DNA of 64,000 nt, from assembly GCA_022457155.1 (NCBI GenBank), contig JAJGOT010000452.1, forward strand, positions 188,501 through 252,500, written 5' to 3'. Position numbers and translations under genes: made by a program. Shown here one piece after another: positions 1 to 11,333 of the stretch. Source of the stretch: Cladopsammia gracilis (taxonomy: Eukaryota; Cnidaria; Anthozoa; Scleractinia; Dendrophylliidae). A model generated the notes under the pieces. It had not been told where the DNA came from, ran no database searches, and worked only from the letters and a program-made list of their open reading frames with translations. The stretch's first letter is position 1. Each line of letters begins with the position of its first letter.

Positions 1-143
1 CCTGGTAGGAGTAGTCGACCAATAAGATCAACGTATTCATTCACAGTCTTTTCTGCGAGAATTTCTCCACGCAACATTACATGGTTTTTAGTGTGTTTTT
101 CTTCAAATATGAAGTCCGCTTTTTCCAGTAAAGGAGTTTTCAT
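1..143 (-). CDS. 5' end of an unknown protein-coding gene, cut by the window edge
   Basis: An open frame of 47 codons runs leftward from an ATG at 143 and leaves the window. It begins MKTPLLEKADFIFEE and is charged and helix-like, with no domain I recognise. An in-frame stop (minus-strand TAA at 183-185) lies 13 codons upstream, which supports this ATG as a real start. Upstream lies a CCAAT plus ATGGCGGC motif typical of animal promoters. It could also be a chance frame, because only 143 bases are visible. No function is assigned. Confidence 0.4.
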   Translation of the reverse strand, partial: MKTPLLEKADFIFEEKHTKNHVMLRGEILAEKTVNEYVDLIGRLLLP

Positions 144-234
144 GAAAGGTGTGTTGCTACTTTTTGTATTTACTTGTTTATATTACAACTTTTGTGGTAG
201 AATTCGCTATTATTAGGCTTCCTCGCAAGCCGGT

Positions 235-247
235 CCAATATGGCGGC
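235..247. promoter_or_regulatory. CCAAT box joined to YY1-like ATGGCGGC motif
   Basis: CCAATATGGCGGC resembles the YY1/initiator context found at many animal TATA-less promoters. It lies about 90 bases upstream of the minus-strand start at 143, so it may serve that gene or a divergent transcript to the right. Motif match only. Confidence 0.3.
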
Positions 248-1748
248 TTTCGTCCACGTTGTGTAGTCAACCAACGCGTTCGTTTCTTGACGCTATATCG
301 TCTGGGTTCTAGCCACGAAAATCGCACCATCTTTTGTAGAAAACGTTATTCTTTTAATTTAGGACATCGTACCACATCGTACCTCTTACCAATTTTCTGT
401 TATTTGCGATTAAAGTTCAGTCATTTTCGTAGGTTATCACAAGTGTGCGTACTGTAATTTCTAAGGTTGCTTCGACCTTTTGAGATCAAAGTTCCTGTCT
501 TCTGAGGAAAAACATGATATTTAATTCATATCTACACTCTAATCATGAGAGTTGAACATTGCAATTTATATATGAGCTTTTATAACCTTAATAACTTAAG
601 GCTTATATGTTTGTTATTGTTTTCTTTTCATATTATAATTATTGGAGTGGTTTCCTAATAAAGTCTATTCTTTTTCTAGGTTCAACAGCAAAATGTGGAG
701 CCTGATTTCTGCTCTTTTTCCTGAAAATAGCAGCCAAACAAGAATTACATTTTTATTGCTTGGCCCAAAATATTGGGGCTTGAACTGAGGCATGGCAGTG
801 AGGGTTTTGGTCTGTCATTATCATGTCTTGTAATAAGCCCTGCTCTTGGCAAAAATCCAAGGCTCTTGAGATCCACAATTGGGTTGAGAACTGTGAATTA
901 TTGTCATTGAGTAAGCCCCCATATTGTCAGTTGTTTCATATTTTAGCAGATAATTATATATAATAAGGTGTTATTATATATTATATAATAAGGTGTTATT
1001 ATATAAATAAAATTTTAAACTTGTAATAGACAAAATGCATCAATGATATAATCAGTCTGTTAAATGTATTTCTTTGTTGATTCCTAAGATAAATATTAAT
1101 AATTTTCTATACCGATATTTGATGGATTGTGCTCTAACAGTAGCCTGCTAGAAATGCACAGCAGCCTCGGGTTGCTTACTTTTGTCTTCAGTTGACAATA
1201 AAAACTTATAATACTTAAGTTCTGCATGGTGGCATATATAGAACATAGTCTCATGCCTGCGAGTCCAAACTTCCAATCTCATACCAACTCATGCCTATGG
1301 AGCAATTTCTCACTCCTGACTTACAGATTTGAGCTATCAGCCTTAACTGATCACATGATCCAATTAAAAATATAGTTATGTTAATGAAAATTTAGCACTT
1401 TTTGTAGGTTTTTATCATTCTGAACATTACAATAATACATGTAATATTATTACAGCTGGATTTTATAAAGCGGAGAACTGAGGTCCATGGAAACTTCTGA
1501 ATTCTTTGGAACATCTTCGGAATAGATCGGGTTGTCTTCGAATTTGGTCTGACTGCCTTCAGAAATCCTGGCACACCCACAAAGAAAATCTCAAATAACC
1601 TTCATAGTTGGGGGAAATTTTGGCACACTGGATATTTGTTGGAGCTTTTGTATCAGTTATGAATTGCTATAATTATTTGGATTACTATTAACTGTTTTCT
1701 ATTATAATATCAATGGGCTCCTGATCAACTCCATTTAACTATGGTGTG
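248..1748. other. No recognised gene; one weak exon candidate
   Basis: The stretch is AT-rich with no family I recognise. A good splice acceptor (TTCTTTTTCTAG ending at 679) precedes a short frame that reaches a stop at 786-788, but no matching upstream exon was found. Another acceptor-like TTATTACAG occurs near 1455. Confidence 0.3.
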
Positions 1749-1897
1749 CAGGGGTGTAGCTAGGATTTTATCAAAGGGGGTGTCACACCCAGAGTACTTA
1801 CCAGATTGTCATGTCAGCGTCCATGCTGTGTTTTACTAAAATTATCTCACAAAGGGGGGGTCATGGGCACCTCAGGACCCCCCTAGCTATGCCCCTG
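1749..1897. mobile_element. Short MITE, TIR CAGGGG..TAGCTAGG
   Basis: The left end CAGGGGTGTAGCTAGG and the right end CCTAGCTATGCCCCTG are imperfect inverted repeats enclosing about 150 bases with no coding capacity. G-rich subterminal tracts lie inside both ends. It is non-autonomous and the superfamily is unresolved. Confidence 0.6.
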
Positions 1898-1936
1898 GGT
1901 ATTCCTTGAATGATTATCAAGGATGGCAACGGTGGA

Positions 1937-1955
1937 GGGGGGGGGGGGGGGGGGG
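1937..1955. repeat. Poly-G tract (19 G)
   Basis: Uninterrupted run of 19 guanines, one of several such tracts in the window. Length in assemblies of such runs is unreliable. Confidence 0.9.
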
Positions 1956-3486
1956 CTGTAAGCCAGCAGGTGAAATTTCTGTTTCTGTTTCCCATTTCTG
2001 TACCAACTTCTCAAAAGGCTTCATTTACTTTTTTAATTACTCAATAAAACCATGAAGTAGGATGAGGGAGCTTGTAGTGAAAATAGTTCTGCTTAAAAAT
2101 AAAAACATTTCAACACTTCTTTCCTTGCTCCACCACTAATTGGCATTTAAATTTTGGGGGAATTGTTTAATGGTTTACACAAATACCTCATTAAGAATTA
2201 TCTGTCTGATAGGAAAGTTGTTTAAAATTATTGGAACAACTACAGTTTGCTCCCATTCAGCAACCATTCATTATTGTTGTACTTTGACTTTCATATGCAA
2301 CCATCCTTCCTAAGCAACCACCTGTCCAAATTCTGGTTGCTTATGAGATAGGCAATTGCACATTTGTTATAAATTACCTAAGACTTGTTCTCAAGTGAAA
2401 GAACATATAGTTGTTCTCATGTGCACAGTCCTGATTGTTGTGCTCTAATTACATTCCAAGTAAGAGGGCCCAAAGAAAAAATGGTTCCTTTAGTACCTTG
2501 AATTGTTTTACCACAAATTAGAGTAGAGTGCCTGAAAACACTCTGCATTTTCATTTTCAAGCCTAGAAGTTTGAATTCCTTTTTGCCTGAGGTCCTCCTA
2601 GTCACAATTTTCTACCGGGTCTTTATGGCCAGAATTGGATTTCTTTCTAGAAGGATGGTTCTTGAATTCAGATGCAAAAATGTTTGTTAGTCACCGCTTT
2701 ATTTCCATTAGGTTTTTAAATCATGTTTTCCTCCTGAATTTTTTAACAAGGAATAATCTGTGTAACCTTATTATGATTTCATTGATTATTTGTTGTTTCA
2801 CATGATGTAAACTTATATATTAGTGATTTCATTGATTATATTTGTTGTTTCACACGATTTTACAGTTTTATTATTTATTTATTTATTTATGTATTTATAC
2901 TTCGTAACAACACAAATCCAGCATTCCGTACAACAAAATTGCCTTCGTGTATTTCAAAATTATAACATTGAAACTCAAGAGCGGACAAGAGGACGATAAA
3001 ATGCAACGATCGATTGTTGTGGTTACCAACCTTGGTAATTCCGTGATTTAAGCTTATAGCTTTCGTTACAAAATATCCCTCGGTTCAAATTCCTCGTGCA
3101 GCCTTGCTTTAATAAGTCTTTCGATCGATCAACCGGCTTAAAACCCTGCTAAGTAACAAGAGGAATCTTATCAACTTCAATGTAGGCCGATTTGTGCTTG
3201 TTGTGGCTAAAATTTGTAGTCCGTGCACGATAAATCTTTCGATCGGCGTAGAATGATACTTCAAGTTATTCAGTTGTAAAAATAAATGGTATCTATACAA
3301 CAGTAATCGCATAACCTTCAATTTAGGCCGATTTGTACTTCCATGGCGGCTAAAAGTCTGAAAATTTGTAGTTCCTCGAGGTCCTCACAGCTCGAATGTT
3401 CGTTTCAAACTGAACGAGTGTCGCTGAAAACGAAAATTCATCCCATGATGCTTTTCGGCCCGTGTCCAACCTCCTCTGGATACATA
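1956..3486. other. No recognised gene; simple repeats and a diverged duplication
   Basis: It contains an ATTT/TATT run at about 2869-2892. Two diverged copies of a block around 3170-3240 and 3310-3380 share GGCCGATTTGT and AAAATTTGTAG; the second copy carries CCATGGCGGCTAAAAG. No coding exon could be supported. Confidence 0.4.
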
Positions 3487-3743
3487 CATACTTTATTTGA
3501 CGATCAAATAAACTTAATACAACAAATAAAATAATTCAAAGTTATAGAAAAAATCGGCAGCTGCCTCACATGTAACGCGAAAACCTGAAAAGTCGCCCAA
3601 GGCAAACTAAAACAATTAAGGAAAGGTGGGGGGGGGGGGGGGGGGGGAGGGGGGGGAGGGCTTGAAAAAATTAAATAACCGATAACACTGATAACCTTCA
3701 TGATCTTTGTAACTTTTTCCCTCTATTTGCGTATTCAGATTTT

Positions 3744-3778
<35 letters not shown>

Positions 3779-3783
3779 CCTTT
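3487..3783 (-). repeat. LINE/SINE 3' tails in minus orientation with poly-G
   Basis: Two tail-like segments are visible: one at 3487-3540 with a reversed AATAAAGTATG-type end, and an (AATC)n run of about eight units at 3743-3779 followed by TACCTTTATTTGAGTGTCAA. Reversed, the latter matches the ATAAAG plus (ATTG)n tail of the LINE at 54985-55822. Between them is a G20-A-G8-A-G3 tract at 3628-3660. Confidence 0.5.
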
Positions 3784-4078
3784 ATTTGAGTGTCAAACTA
3801 AAATAGCAGTAAAGAACCACAAAATGGAGATTAACGGCGTCCCATTCTCTACCTAAAATCAAACCCAAAGTTCGAAAGTAGCGTTAGGCTTAACGATCGG
3901 TTTTTAAATTCAAAATATCACTACCGACAAGTGCCCATGTAGTTTACGAACGTGAAAGCTTTCCTTGCGTGGCAAATGAAACTGAAAGTGTGACGCATTC
4001 TAAAATTTTTGAAACGAGTGGTCGAAAATTTGAAAAAGCTTAAGAACTGAAATATTTTACTTTCGAATTTCGTTTTTA

Positions 4079-4924
4079 CCACAATTGCCGCTAAACTCGC
4101 AATCTGATTGGTCGACGTGAGTGGTAAATGAGAGCCTAGACGACGGTGCTGACGCTAACATCACGTGCGCTTGAAAAAAACGAATCAGATTGCGAGAAAT
4201 TTATTCTTGGTTTTCACATGACGTCATTAAAATTACAAAATCTAAAGTATACGTCCTACAAAGGTGTTTCTAACATGGTATGTGGATACAAGTGTTATAA
4301 TCTTTCACAAAAAGTTTCAGGTTTTAACGATGTTTTGTTTCCGATTTACAAAGGTTTTAAATGTGTCACGCAATGCGTCACGCTATTTCAGATAAGCCGC
4401 GAAAATAAACAAAATTGAATCAGCTGAAAGTTATTGTTTGCATTATAAGTGCTTATAAGCCGAGTTAATTTAGCTTATAGCAAATACAATATTCTTGGAT
4501 GTGATTTTTGGTGTAATTAAGACTTTGAATTTTTGGCCGCCATCTTTGTGCCCCTGAGTGGGGCACAAAGATGGCGGCTCCATACATTTCTTACTAAAAA
4601 TATCTAATACTCGTTCGCCTATAACTCTTGAACGAAATGATTTTACGCTTCAAAATTTGGCCAAGATGTTTAGTTTTAAACTCTCTACAATTCCATAAAC
4701 ATTTTGGATTCGAAATCTATTTTTTTAATGCCTCTCAATTTTGATATGACGTAAGTGAAAGCCAAGAATAGACAACGCTTGCTATTTCTTTGCTGTCACG
4801 CTTGTAACAAGACTTCAATTTTTCCTTGTATTTTTTTCTAAATATTGTTGTAAAAAACAAATTTACACCGGTTTTCCGTGGTGTGGACTCTTATTTACCA
4901 CCATTTACGTCATCACATGGTCAA
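4079..4924 (+). mobile_element. Family A foldback element, left copy, interrupted
   Basis: It is the same element as at 16709-17135: TACCACAATTGCCGC, then CTGATTGGTCGA, GGTGCTGACGCTAACATCAC and finally ACCGGTTTTCCGTGGTG. It is split by a 569-bp MITE at 4202-4770. Its right part (4857-4924) is the outer end of an inverted pair whose partner is at 10966-11083. Confidence 0.7.
4202..4770. mobile_element. 569-bp MITE with CRE-like termini, inserted in family A
   Basis: The ends TATTCTTGG and CCAAGAATA are inverted repeats, with ATGACGTCA-type sequence just inside both. Removing it restores the family A sequence seen at 16840-16870. The internal sequence matches the element at 57991-58562, including ACGTCCTACAAAG-like blocks and GGGGCAC/GCGGCTCC around 4550, although the outermost ends differ. 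Confidence 0.8.
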
Positions 4925-5907
4925 TAGGGAGCTTACGAATCGACGACTTTTGCACGACGACGCCGTTGGGTCAGGTCATAGTCCCGCGTCGTCGTCCTGC
5001 AGAAATTTTAATTTACGATTCCCAATGAAGACGACGACGTTGGTGGGCGCGCACAAATCGTTGGGCGGTGTTGGATCTCTTGGACAGCTGGACAAGTGAA
5101 TTGTTTAAAATGCGAAATATCTACGGCAGACTTATCCTAACAGCCGAAGCGACCAAAAATAGACAAAGCTTAGAAAACGAAAATTGCCCGACATTTACGC
5201 ATTTACAAGCCTATGTAACTGATGTCCCTATCAATCAATCTCCTCGCTCGCATAGCAGAAAAGCCGAGACAAATTTGTGTTTGTACAACTTCAGGCTGGC
5301 TAAAAGACGATTCAGGACAAGAATAAAATACCTCAGCGAATTACAAGCTTAACTTTTTGAAATCTAGCAGCGTGTATTGCTTCCAGTCCCGGCTTCCAGT
5401 AAAATATTTTTCTATTAATTTTTAACTATAGACCCGACTATAAAATATACACCCCTTTTAATTTCTTTGAAAATTCGTTAAACAAAAGCAAATGTCTTAT
5501 CCTTCAATAAGGTGTGGTTAACATCAGTAAACGAGTTTTCATTCAGCAATCTCATCCTGACCTTTTCGTGTCACTTGGCGTTTCACTTGTTTCACTTGCC
5601 ATATTTCTACTTGATATTTTGGGGCGTTACTTGAATGAAAACAGACAAAAAGTCAGAAACATTTATGTCAAGAACATCTCCCTGATGTGATTCTTGAATT
5701 ATCTGGCAGAATCCATTGAATTAACGAGAGAAAACTTCGAAAACTGACCTCACGTTCTGCTGTTTTGGCGACGCCGTCAATTTGCTCAAAACAACGTCGT
5801 CGACTTTGGCTCGACGCCGGCAACTTCCCACAAAATCATGCGCAGTAGACATGTCACGCAATCCAACGGCGTCGTCGTGCGAAAGTCGTCGATTCGTAAG
5901 CTCCCTA
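4925..5907. mobile_element. 983-bp DNA transposon with about 45-bp TIRs
   Basis: It opens TAGGGAGCTTACGAATCGAC and closes with the reverse complement ending GTAAGCTCCCTA. The TIRs are rich in CGACGACG. It interrupts the family A arm between 4924 and 5908. A frame of 94 codons inside (5068-5352) resembles no transposase I know, so it is probably non-autonomous. The target duplication is not clear. Confidence 0.75.
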
Positions 5908-5984
5908 ATGTCAATGTGATGGCTCACTCGGCTGCGCCTCTTGAGGGATCTCTCACCGTTTCTGGGAAACCAGTGGTGTTTCAT

Positions 5985-6240
5985 CGAGTCTCGAAATTCA
6001 ATCGAGTCTTTGAGTCTCGTTTCCTAAAACGAGACTCGTTTCAACTAACGAGACTCGATTGTCATAACGAGACTCGAAGACTCGATTATCAAAGCGAGAC
6101 TCGAAGACTCGATTGTCAAAACGAGACTCGCTTGTCAAAACGAGACTCGATTGTATAAACGAGACTCGAAGACTCGATTGTCAAAACGAGGTTCGATTTT
6201 CTAAACGAGACTAGATAGTCTAACGAGATTCGATAACATC
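5985..6240 (+). repeat. CGAGACTCG minisatellite (about 19-bp unit)
   Basis: Tandem variants of CGAGACTCGATTGTCAAAA, some expanded by CGAAGACTCG. The palindromic core CGAGACTCG recurs in each unit. An inverted copy of the same array and its flank lies at 10655-10965, so the array is subterminal sequence of an inverted-repeat structure and not a random satellite. Confidence 0.85.
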
Positions 6241-7410
6241 CAATCAGACTCGATTTCAGATTGGATCGGGGGGTCGGCGGAGAGGAGGGAGGAGGGGAGC
6301 GGGAAGGTTATTTATCAAGTACTCACGAGCACTCCTAAGTCAAATTTTGGCATTTCAAAAACTCCCGTTTTTAATATAAAAAGGAGTACGGCAATAAATT
6401 CACAATAGTTTGTTACTTTTAGTCGGGGTTAACATAGGCCCAGTTATTTATCATAAACAAACAGTCCATTCAAGACTGTCAAAGTCTTGTTTACTGGACG
6501 TAAACCAAACAAAAGCTGTTATTTAATATTTTTGTTTTGAGTGACAAAACTAAAAAAGTAAGATTTTTAAAACAATCCAGTTGTTAACCAATTACGGTTG
6601 TACAAAACAACAATTTATCCAACGTCATTAAACATTTTTGGATCGCTTTGTAAGCCGATTTTTACGTTTTGCTGACGTCATTGTTTATTATGCTTCATTA
6701 GCATACGAATCTGCATAGAGAAGGCATCATGACTTCAAAAGTTGAAAGAACTTGTTAAACTTAGTAATCTATGCAATTTAAGATCTGCTATGAAAGACTG
6801 CAAAAATGTTGGGTGGCTAATGTGCTATGTCCTTTCAATATTCAAAGTTGATTTTTTGTAGGTAGGTTAGAGAATGAGGCCCATATGCTGATGAGGCAGA
6901 AATGGTAAACAAAGATTCCCCTATTGTAAGGTAGTGGGTCACTGTTATTGATAACCGCTGTAATGATAAAATGAAAATAATAGGACATTGAAACTGTGTT
7001 GTGTAGTTTTTTTTTATGCTTTTGACCAGAAGAAAAGACATGACCCCTTAAATTTTTCATTTTTTATTAGCATATTATCATATTTTAATTTTAATTCACA
7101 GACATCAACTTGGTAAAGTCTTCTTCATATCATGGGTCAATTTGATACATTTCTCCTGTTGAGAAATAAGATTGTTTTGTTATTACTAGTTAACCTTGTG
7201 GACCACTGTAGTTTCAACAAAGACATACAGAAACACCGGCAACACATCGACAGTGTACATCTTGGGTACACTTCTCATGACTTGTTGGCTGATGCGTTTC
7301 TTATACATAGAATCAGCCTGGAGATGTTCTAAAGAGGTTTTTAAAAATGTTTCTGGAAATGTTGTACAGTATCTACTGAAAATCCATACCCCTCTCGAAG
7401 GGATCTGCCA
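6241..7410. other. No recognised gene
   Basis: After a G-rich stretch near 6270-6300 the sequence is AT-rich. Overlapping short frames between 7130 and 7480 occur on both strands, but none resembles a known family. A splice-like CACAG at about 7101 has no convincing exon after it. Confidence 0.3.
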
Positions 7411-8247
7411 TATTGGCTTAACTAAACAAGCCAATGAAAAGATAGAACATTTGATCCTCCCCAAGCGCTTATAAGTCGCTAACATTCTACAACGTCAAAT
7501 CATTCTACGAGACCTTTCTACATGGGAGCAACTGATGAGGTTCACCAAAGAACCGAAACTCGAGTCTTGCTTAAAGAATATCTAAAAGAAACCACTTGCA
7601 TCTGTAAGAATTACTAAACAGCTATCATGCTGGAGATTCACATATTTCAAACCGGATGCGATGACGCGATGCTTCTGACAATGGAGATACTTCCTAGCTC
7701 CAAGAAATACATCACAGTAAACTCCAAGGAGCTAAAAACAATTGCAAGATGCCACCATTCCAATATAGACCATTACTATCGCATAAGACTTCGATCTTAG
7801 AATTTTCTAGTCGTGAAGAAACACTACATCGCAAGTTATGCTAACCGCAGACTTGCGCTCACATTAAATCACGTACTGAGAAATGAACTGATCCTAAGCG
7901 GCGAATAATTCCTATCAAGCGGCTACTACCGATCTTGCAAACCTTTCAAATTGAGCCAAAGAAACTCTATTGTTACGCTAGCTAGCAAACACTGAAATGA
8001 CGGCGTAACTAAATATTCTAAACGGCTCTGGAAAACGCAAATTCCTCCTGTCAGTATCACAGCGAGAGCTCTTTTCCTAAGATCAAAAAGAAGGACAACA
8101 TTTAGAACAGGCCTGTTATATCTTTATTTTGATCTGAACGGAAAAATCTCTCAGACACGTACTTGGGGTAGACTTATTCTAAAGCTGGGCTAACATGCTT
8201 TTAGCGACGAGCAGGATTTGTGCTAGGCCTGTCACCTTTTATAACAA
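7411..8247 (+). repeat. 837-bp direct repeat, copy 1
   Basis: It starts TATTGGCTTAACTAAAC and ends CCTTTTATAACAA. It recurs at 8513-9349 with a constant offset of 1,102 bases, no indels, and no mismatch found by eye. The 265-base spacer is single copy. There is no coding content I recognise; it lies upstream of the exons at 9527-10213, possibly in an intron. Confidence 0.9.
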
Positions 8248-8512
8248 CTTATGTGATTTTTTTGACAGAGCTCCTTCCTGCTGCGTTGCGCAAGATGGTA
8301 ACGCATGTAGCACTGTACTACACAGCAATTACAAGCTTGTTGTACGACAGATAAACAAATTATTTCTCATCCATTGAGATATATCTACAACGCCACCGTA
8401 CAACTATAAAAGAGCCATTCCTTGTGTCAGAAAATATCTTACATGCTTAAGAAATCAGCTAAAAAGCCTACAAAGAAACACAACTTTCATCGGATCGAAA
8501 ATACTCCATTAC

Positions 8513-9349
8513 TATTGGCTTAACTAAACAAGCCAATGAAAAGATAGAACATTTGATCCTCCCCAAGCGCTTATAAGTCGCTAACATTCTACAACGTCAA
8601 ATCATTCTACGAGACCTTTCTACATGGGAGCAACTGATGAGGTTCACCAAAGAACCGAAACTCGAGTCTTGCTTAAAGAATATCTAAAAGAAACCACTTG
8701 CATCTGTAAGAATTACTAAACAGCTATCATGCTGGAGATTCACATATTTCAAACCGGATGCGATGACGCGATGCTTCTGACAATGGAGATACTTCCTAGC
8801 TCCAAGAAATACATCACAGTAAACTCCAAGGAGCTAAAAACAATTGCAAGATGCCACCATTCCAATATAGACCATTACTATCGCATAAGACTTCGATCTT
8901 AGAATTTTCTAGTCGTGAAGAAACACTACATCGCAAGTTATGCTAACCGCAGACTTGCGCTCACATTAAATCACGTACTGAGAAATGAACTGATCCTAAG
9001 CGGCGAATAATTCCTATCAAGCGGCTACTACCGATCTTGCAAACCTTTCAAATTGAGCCAAAGAAACTCTATTGTTACGCTAGCTAGCAAACACTGAAAT
9101 GACGGCGTAACTAAATATTCTAAACGGCTCTGGAAAACGCAAATTCCTCCTGTCAGTATCACAGCGAGAGCTCTTTTCCTAAGATCAAAAAGAAGGACAA
9201 CATTTAGAACAGGCCTGTTATATCTTTATTTTGATCTGAACGGAAAAATCTCTCAGACACGTACTTGGGGTAGACTTATTCTAAAGCTGGGCTAACATGC
9301 TTTTAGCGACGAGCAGGATTTGTGCTAGGCCTGTCACCTTTTATAACAA
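8513..9349 (+). repeat. 837-bp direct repeat, copy 2
   Basis: Second copy of the 7411-8247 sequence. Near-identity points to a very recent tandem duplication, or an assembly artefact joining two haplotypes. It lacks LTR-type TG..CA ends. Confidence 0.9.
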
Positions 9350-9526
9350 ATAATGTTACGACTAGAATTAATAACTATATTACATGACTATCTATGATTA
9401 TTGAATAGAGACCCGGGTGACTGTATTTATTTCTTTAATATAAGCTTAATAGTAATAACAACAATATTATTTTATCGAGCAGAGCATGAATAAATAATTT
9501 TATTTTGTGTCTAACTAACTTTCTAG

Positions 9527-10213
9527 ATGAAACACCTCAAGCCAAAGAAAACATAGGTATGTTACCCCAGACATCCCACATACTTTTTAAATGTAAAATA
9601 TAAACATTATCAAACTGATTTAGAAAAAAAAAGATACAGAGAATGCTGTCTAAGCCAGACACCCTCTGTACCAGTTGTATCTTGTTTTGTCTTAGAAAGG
9701 TATCTGCCTAAGATAAACAAATCAAATTTGGCTTGGAAGCAGCAACCACTGATGTCTGCCTTGGAGATGTTATAAGGATGTTAGTCTTGAGAAAGTTGAT
9801 TATATCCTAAAAATGTGAACATATTGATGACTGAATAGCAGTGATAGTGTTCAATCAAGGTCAAATAAAACACAATTTATATTAATTATGCAACATTTAT
9901 TTCAACATTTAGGTCCATCAAAGGCAAAGAAAGCAAAAGAGGAAATAGAAAGTCACTCGGGAAAAGGTACTTTGAACATATTTCCTTGATATACAATTAA
10001 TTTTAAAATATTTCACTGAATAATTCACTTATTAATGAATTAATTGGTTCATCAAATCAAACAGATTTGCTTATTATAATAATTTGCTTATTATCTTTGT
10101 GCATAGAAGAAAATCAAGACAAAGAGAAGAAAAAAAGAAAAAGAAGGAAGAAGGTCAAAAAAGCCGAAGAAGGATCAAAAGCCAGTGCTGAAAATATGGA
10201 CACATCAAAATAA
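9527..10213 (+). CDS. Last three exons of an unknown lysine-rich protein
   Basis: Three small exons can be chained: 9527-9556 (acceptor CTTTCTAG, donor GTATGT), 9913-9966 (acceptor CATTTAG, donor GTACTT) and 10107-10213 (acceptor GTGCATAG, ends in TAA). All introns are phase 1 and the joined frame stays open: ETPQAKENIG, then PSKAKKAKEEIESHSGK, then EENQDKEKKKRKRRKKVKKA and a tail ending ENMDTSK. The tail is highly basic, like a nuclear or nucleolar C-terminus. Upstream exons were not found; they would lie left of the 1.1-kb duplication. The segment is enclosed by inverted family A arms, so it may be a resident gene or a captured fragment. No domain is identified. Confidence 0.55.
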
Positions 10214-10654
10214 ATTGTTTTAGAGTCAAAAAGCCAAAATTCTAAAGATATGGAAATACCAGAATAAATTGTTATGTTGAATGTCTTTCTCAGTAGTTTA
10301 TTGCTTTCAATGGCGTTGTCATTTTGATATTTTATCATAATTTAAAAACAAAAATATTAACAGCTAAAATATAAACTTTGACTGAGATGGATCACGTGTT
10401 TATGGTATATGTCTGAGCTTTGATCCCCCCCCCCTACTCTAAAACGACCGTCCCCTCTCTCGCCTCGTAAATAACTTTCGTGACTTTAGTTCCGTTATCC
10501 CTTCTATTCTGACATTTTGTAAAAAGAAAAAATAAAGACAGTTAGGGGTGTTTTTTTTAATGCAAAAATATGATGATTGACTTAGACACGAGCGCTAAAC
10601 CCTACCCACCCACCCCCCCCCCCCCACGACGGGCCCTTTAATTAACGGGTCACG
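10214..10654. other. 3' flank with a 57-bp imperfect duplication and C runs
   Basis: Directly after the TAA, a diverged copy of the last coding segment follows (GAGTCAAAAAGCC, GATATGGAAATACC, AGAATAAATTG), giving a second AATAAA near 10263. C-rich runs occur at 10425-10433 and 10613-10625. Confidence 0.5.
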
Positions 10655-10965
10655 TTTGAGATTATCGAGTCTCTTTTCTTTTTCTCTTTTTTATCGAGTC
10701 TCGATTTGACAATCGAGTCTCGTTTATACAATCGAGTCTCATTTTGACAATCGAGTCTTCGAGTCTCGTTATGAAAATCGAGTCTCGTTTATACAATCGA
10801 GTCTCGTTTATACAATCGAGTCTCGTTTTGACAAGCGAGTCTCATTTTGACAATCGAGTCTTCGAGTCTCGTTATGACAATCGAGTCTCGTTAGTTGAAA
10901 CGAGTCTCGTTTTAGGAAACGAGACTCAAAGACTCGATTGAATTTCGAGACTCGATGAAACACCA
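10655..10965 (-). repeat. CGAGACTCG minisatellite, inverted copy
   Basis: Reverse-complement array of the one at 5985-6240 (AATCGAGTCTCGTTTATAC units). It continues into the same unique flank (AAACACCACTGGTTTCC), proving both arrays belong to one element family. Confidence 0.85.
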
Positions 10966-11083
10966 CTGGTTTCCCAGAAACGGTGAGAGATCCCTCTTGA
11001 GTCCACAACATTTTGACCATGTGATGACGTAAATCGTGGTAAATAAGAGTCCACACCACGGAAAACGGTGTAAATTTGTTAAT
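10966..11083 (-). mobile_element. Family A arm, right inverted copy
   Basis: It reads GGTGAGAGATCCCTC and then the family A arm ending ACGGTGTAAATTTGTT. This is the reverse complement of 4857-4924 plus 5912-5985, and it ends about 250 bases before the ADPRM start codon. Confidence 0.75.
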
Positions 11084-11230
11084 TCTTGCAGTGATTATTT
11101 TTTTGCGGGGATTTTTTGGCGGGGATTTTTGTCGGCGTCCCAGGCGAGGTCACCTTGTAACCTCGTCCCCAGGACGAAGAAGGGAAAAATCCCGCTGTCG
11201 GTTACGCTGATTCGTTTATTTTCGTTATCC

Positions 11231-11240
11231 AAGATGGCGG
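11231..11240 (+). promoter_or_regulatory. YY1-like AAGATGGCGG in the ADPRM promoter
   Basis: AAGATGGCGG is the classical YY1 core often found within tens of bases of animal transcription starts. It lies 94 bases before the ADPRM ATG, and no TATA box is evident. The family A arm ends 147 bases upstream. Confidence 0.45.
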
Positions 11241-11333
11241 ACTCATTACGTATTTATTTATTTCTGTCCGCAGTCCGCAACTTTATATTTATGCCAGCCT
11301 TGTGGAAGTTAAAATACTGACAAAGAAACTACG

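Noticed and set aside
3076..3095. tRNA B-box-like GGTTCAAATTCC
   Set aside because: No matching T-stem, acceptor stem or A-box at the right distance, so no tRNA gene.
3504..3701. Poly-proline minus frame
   Set aside because: Translation of the G20/G8 tract; not a gene.
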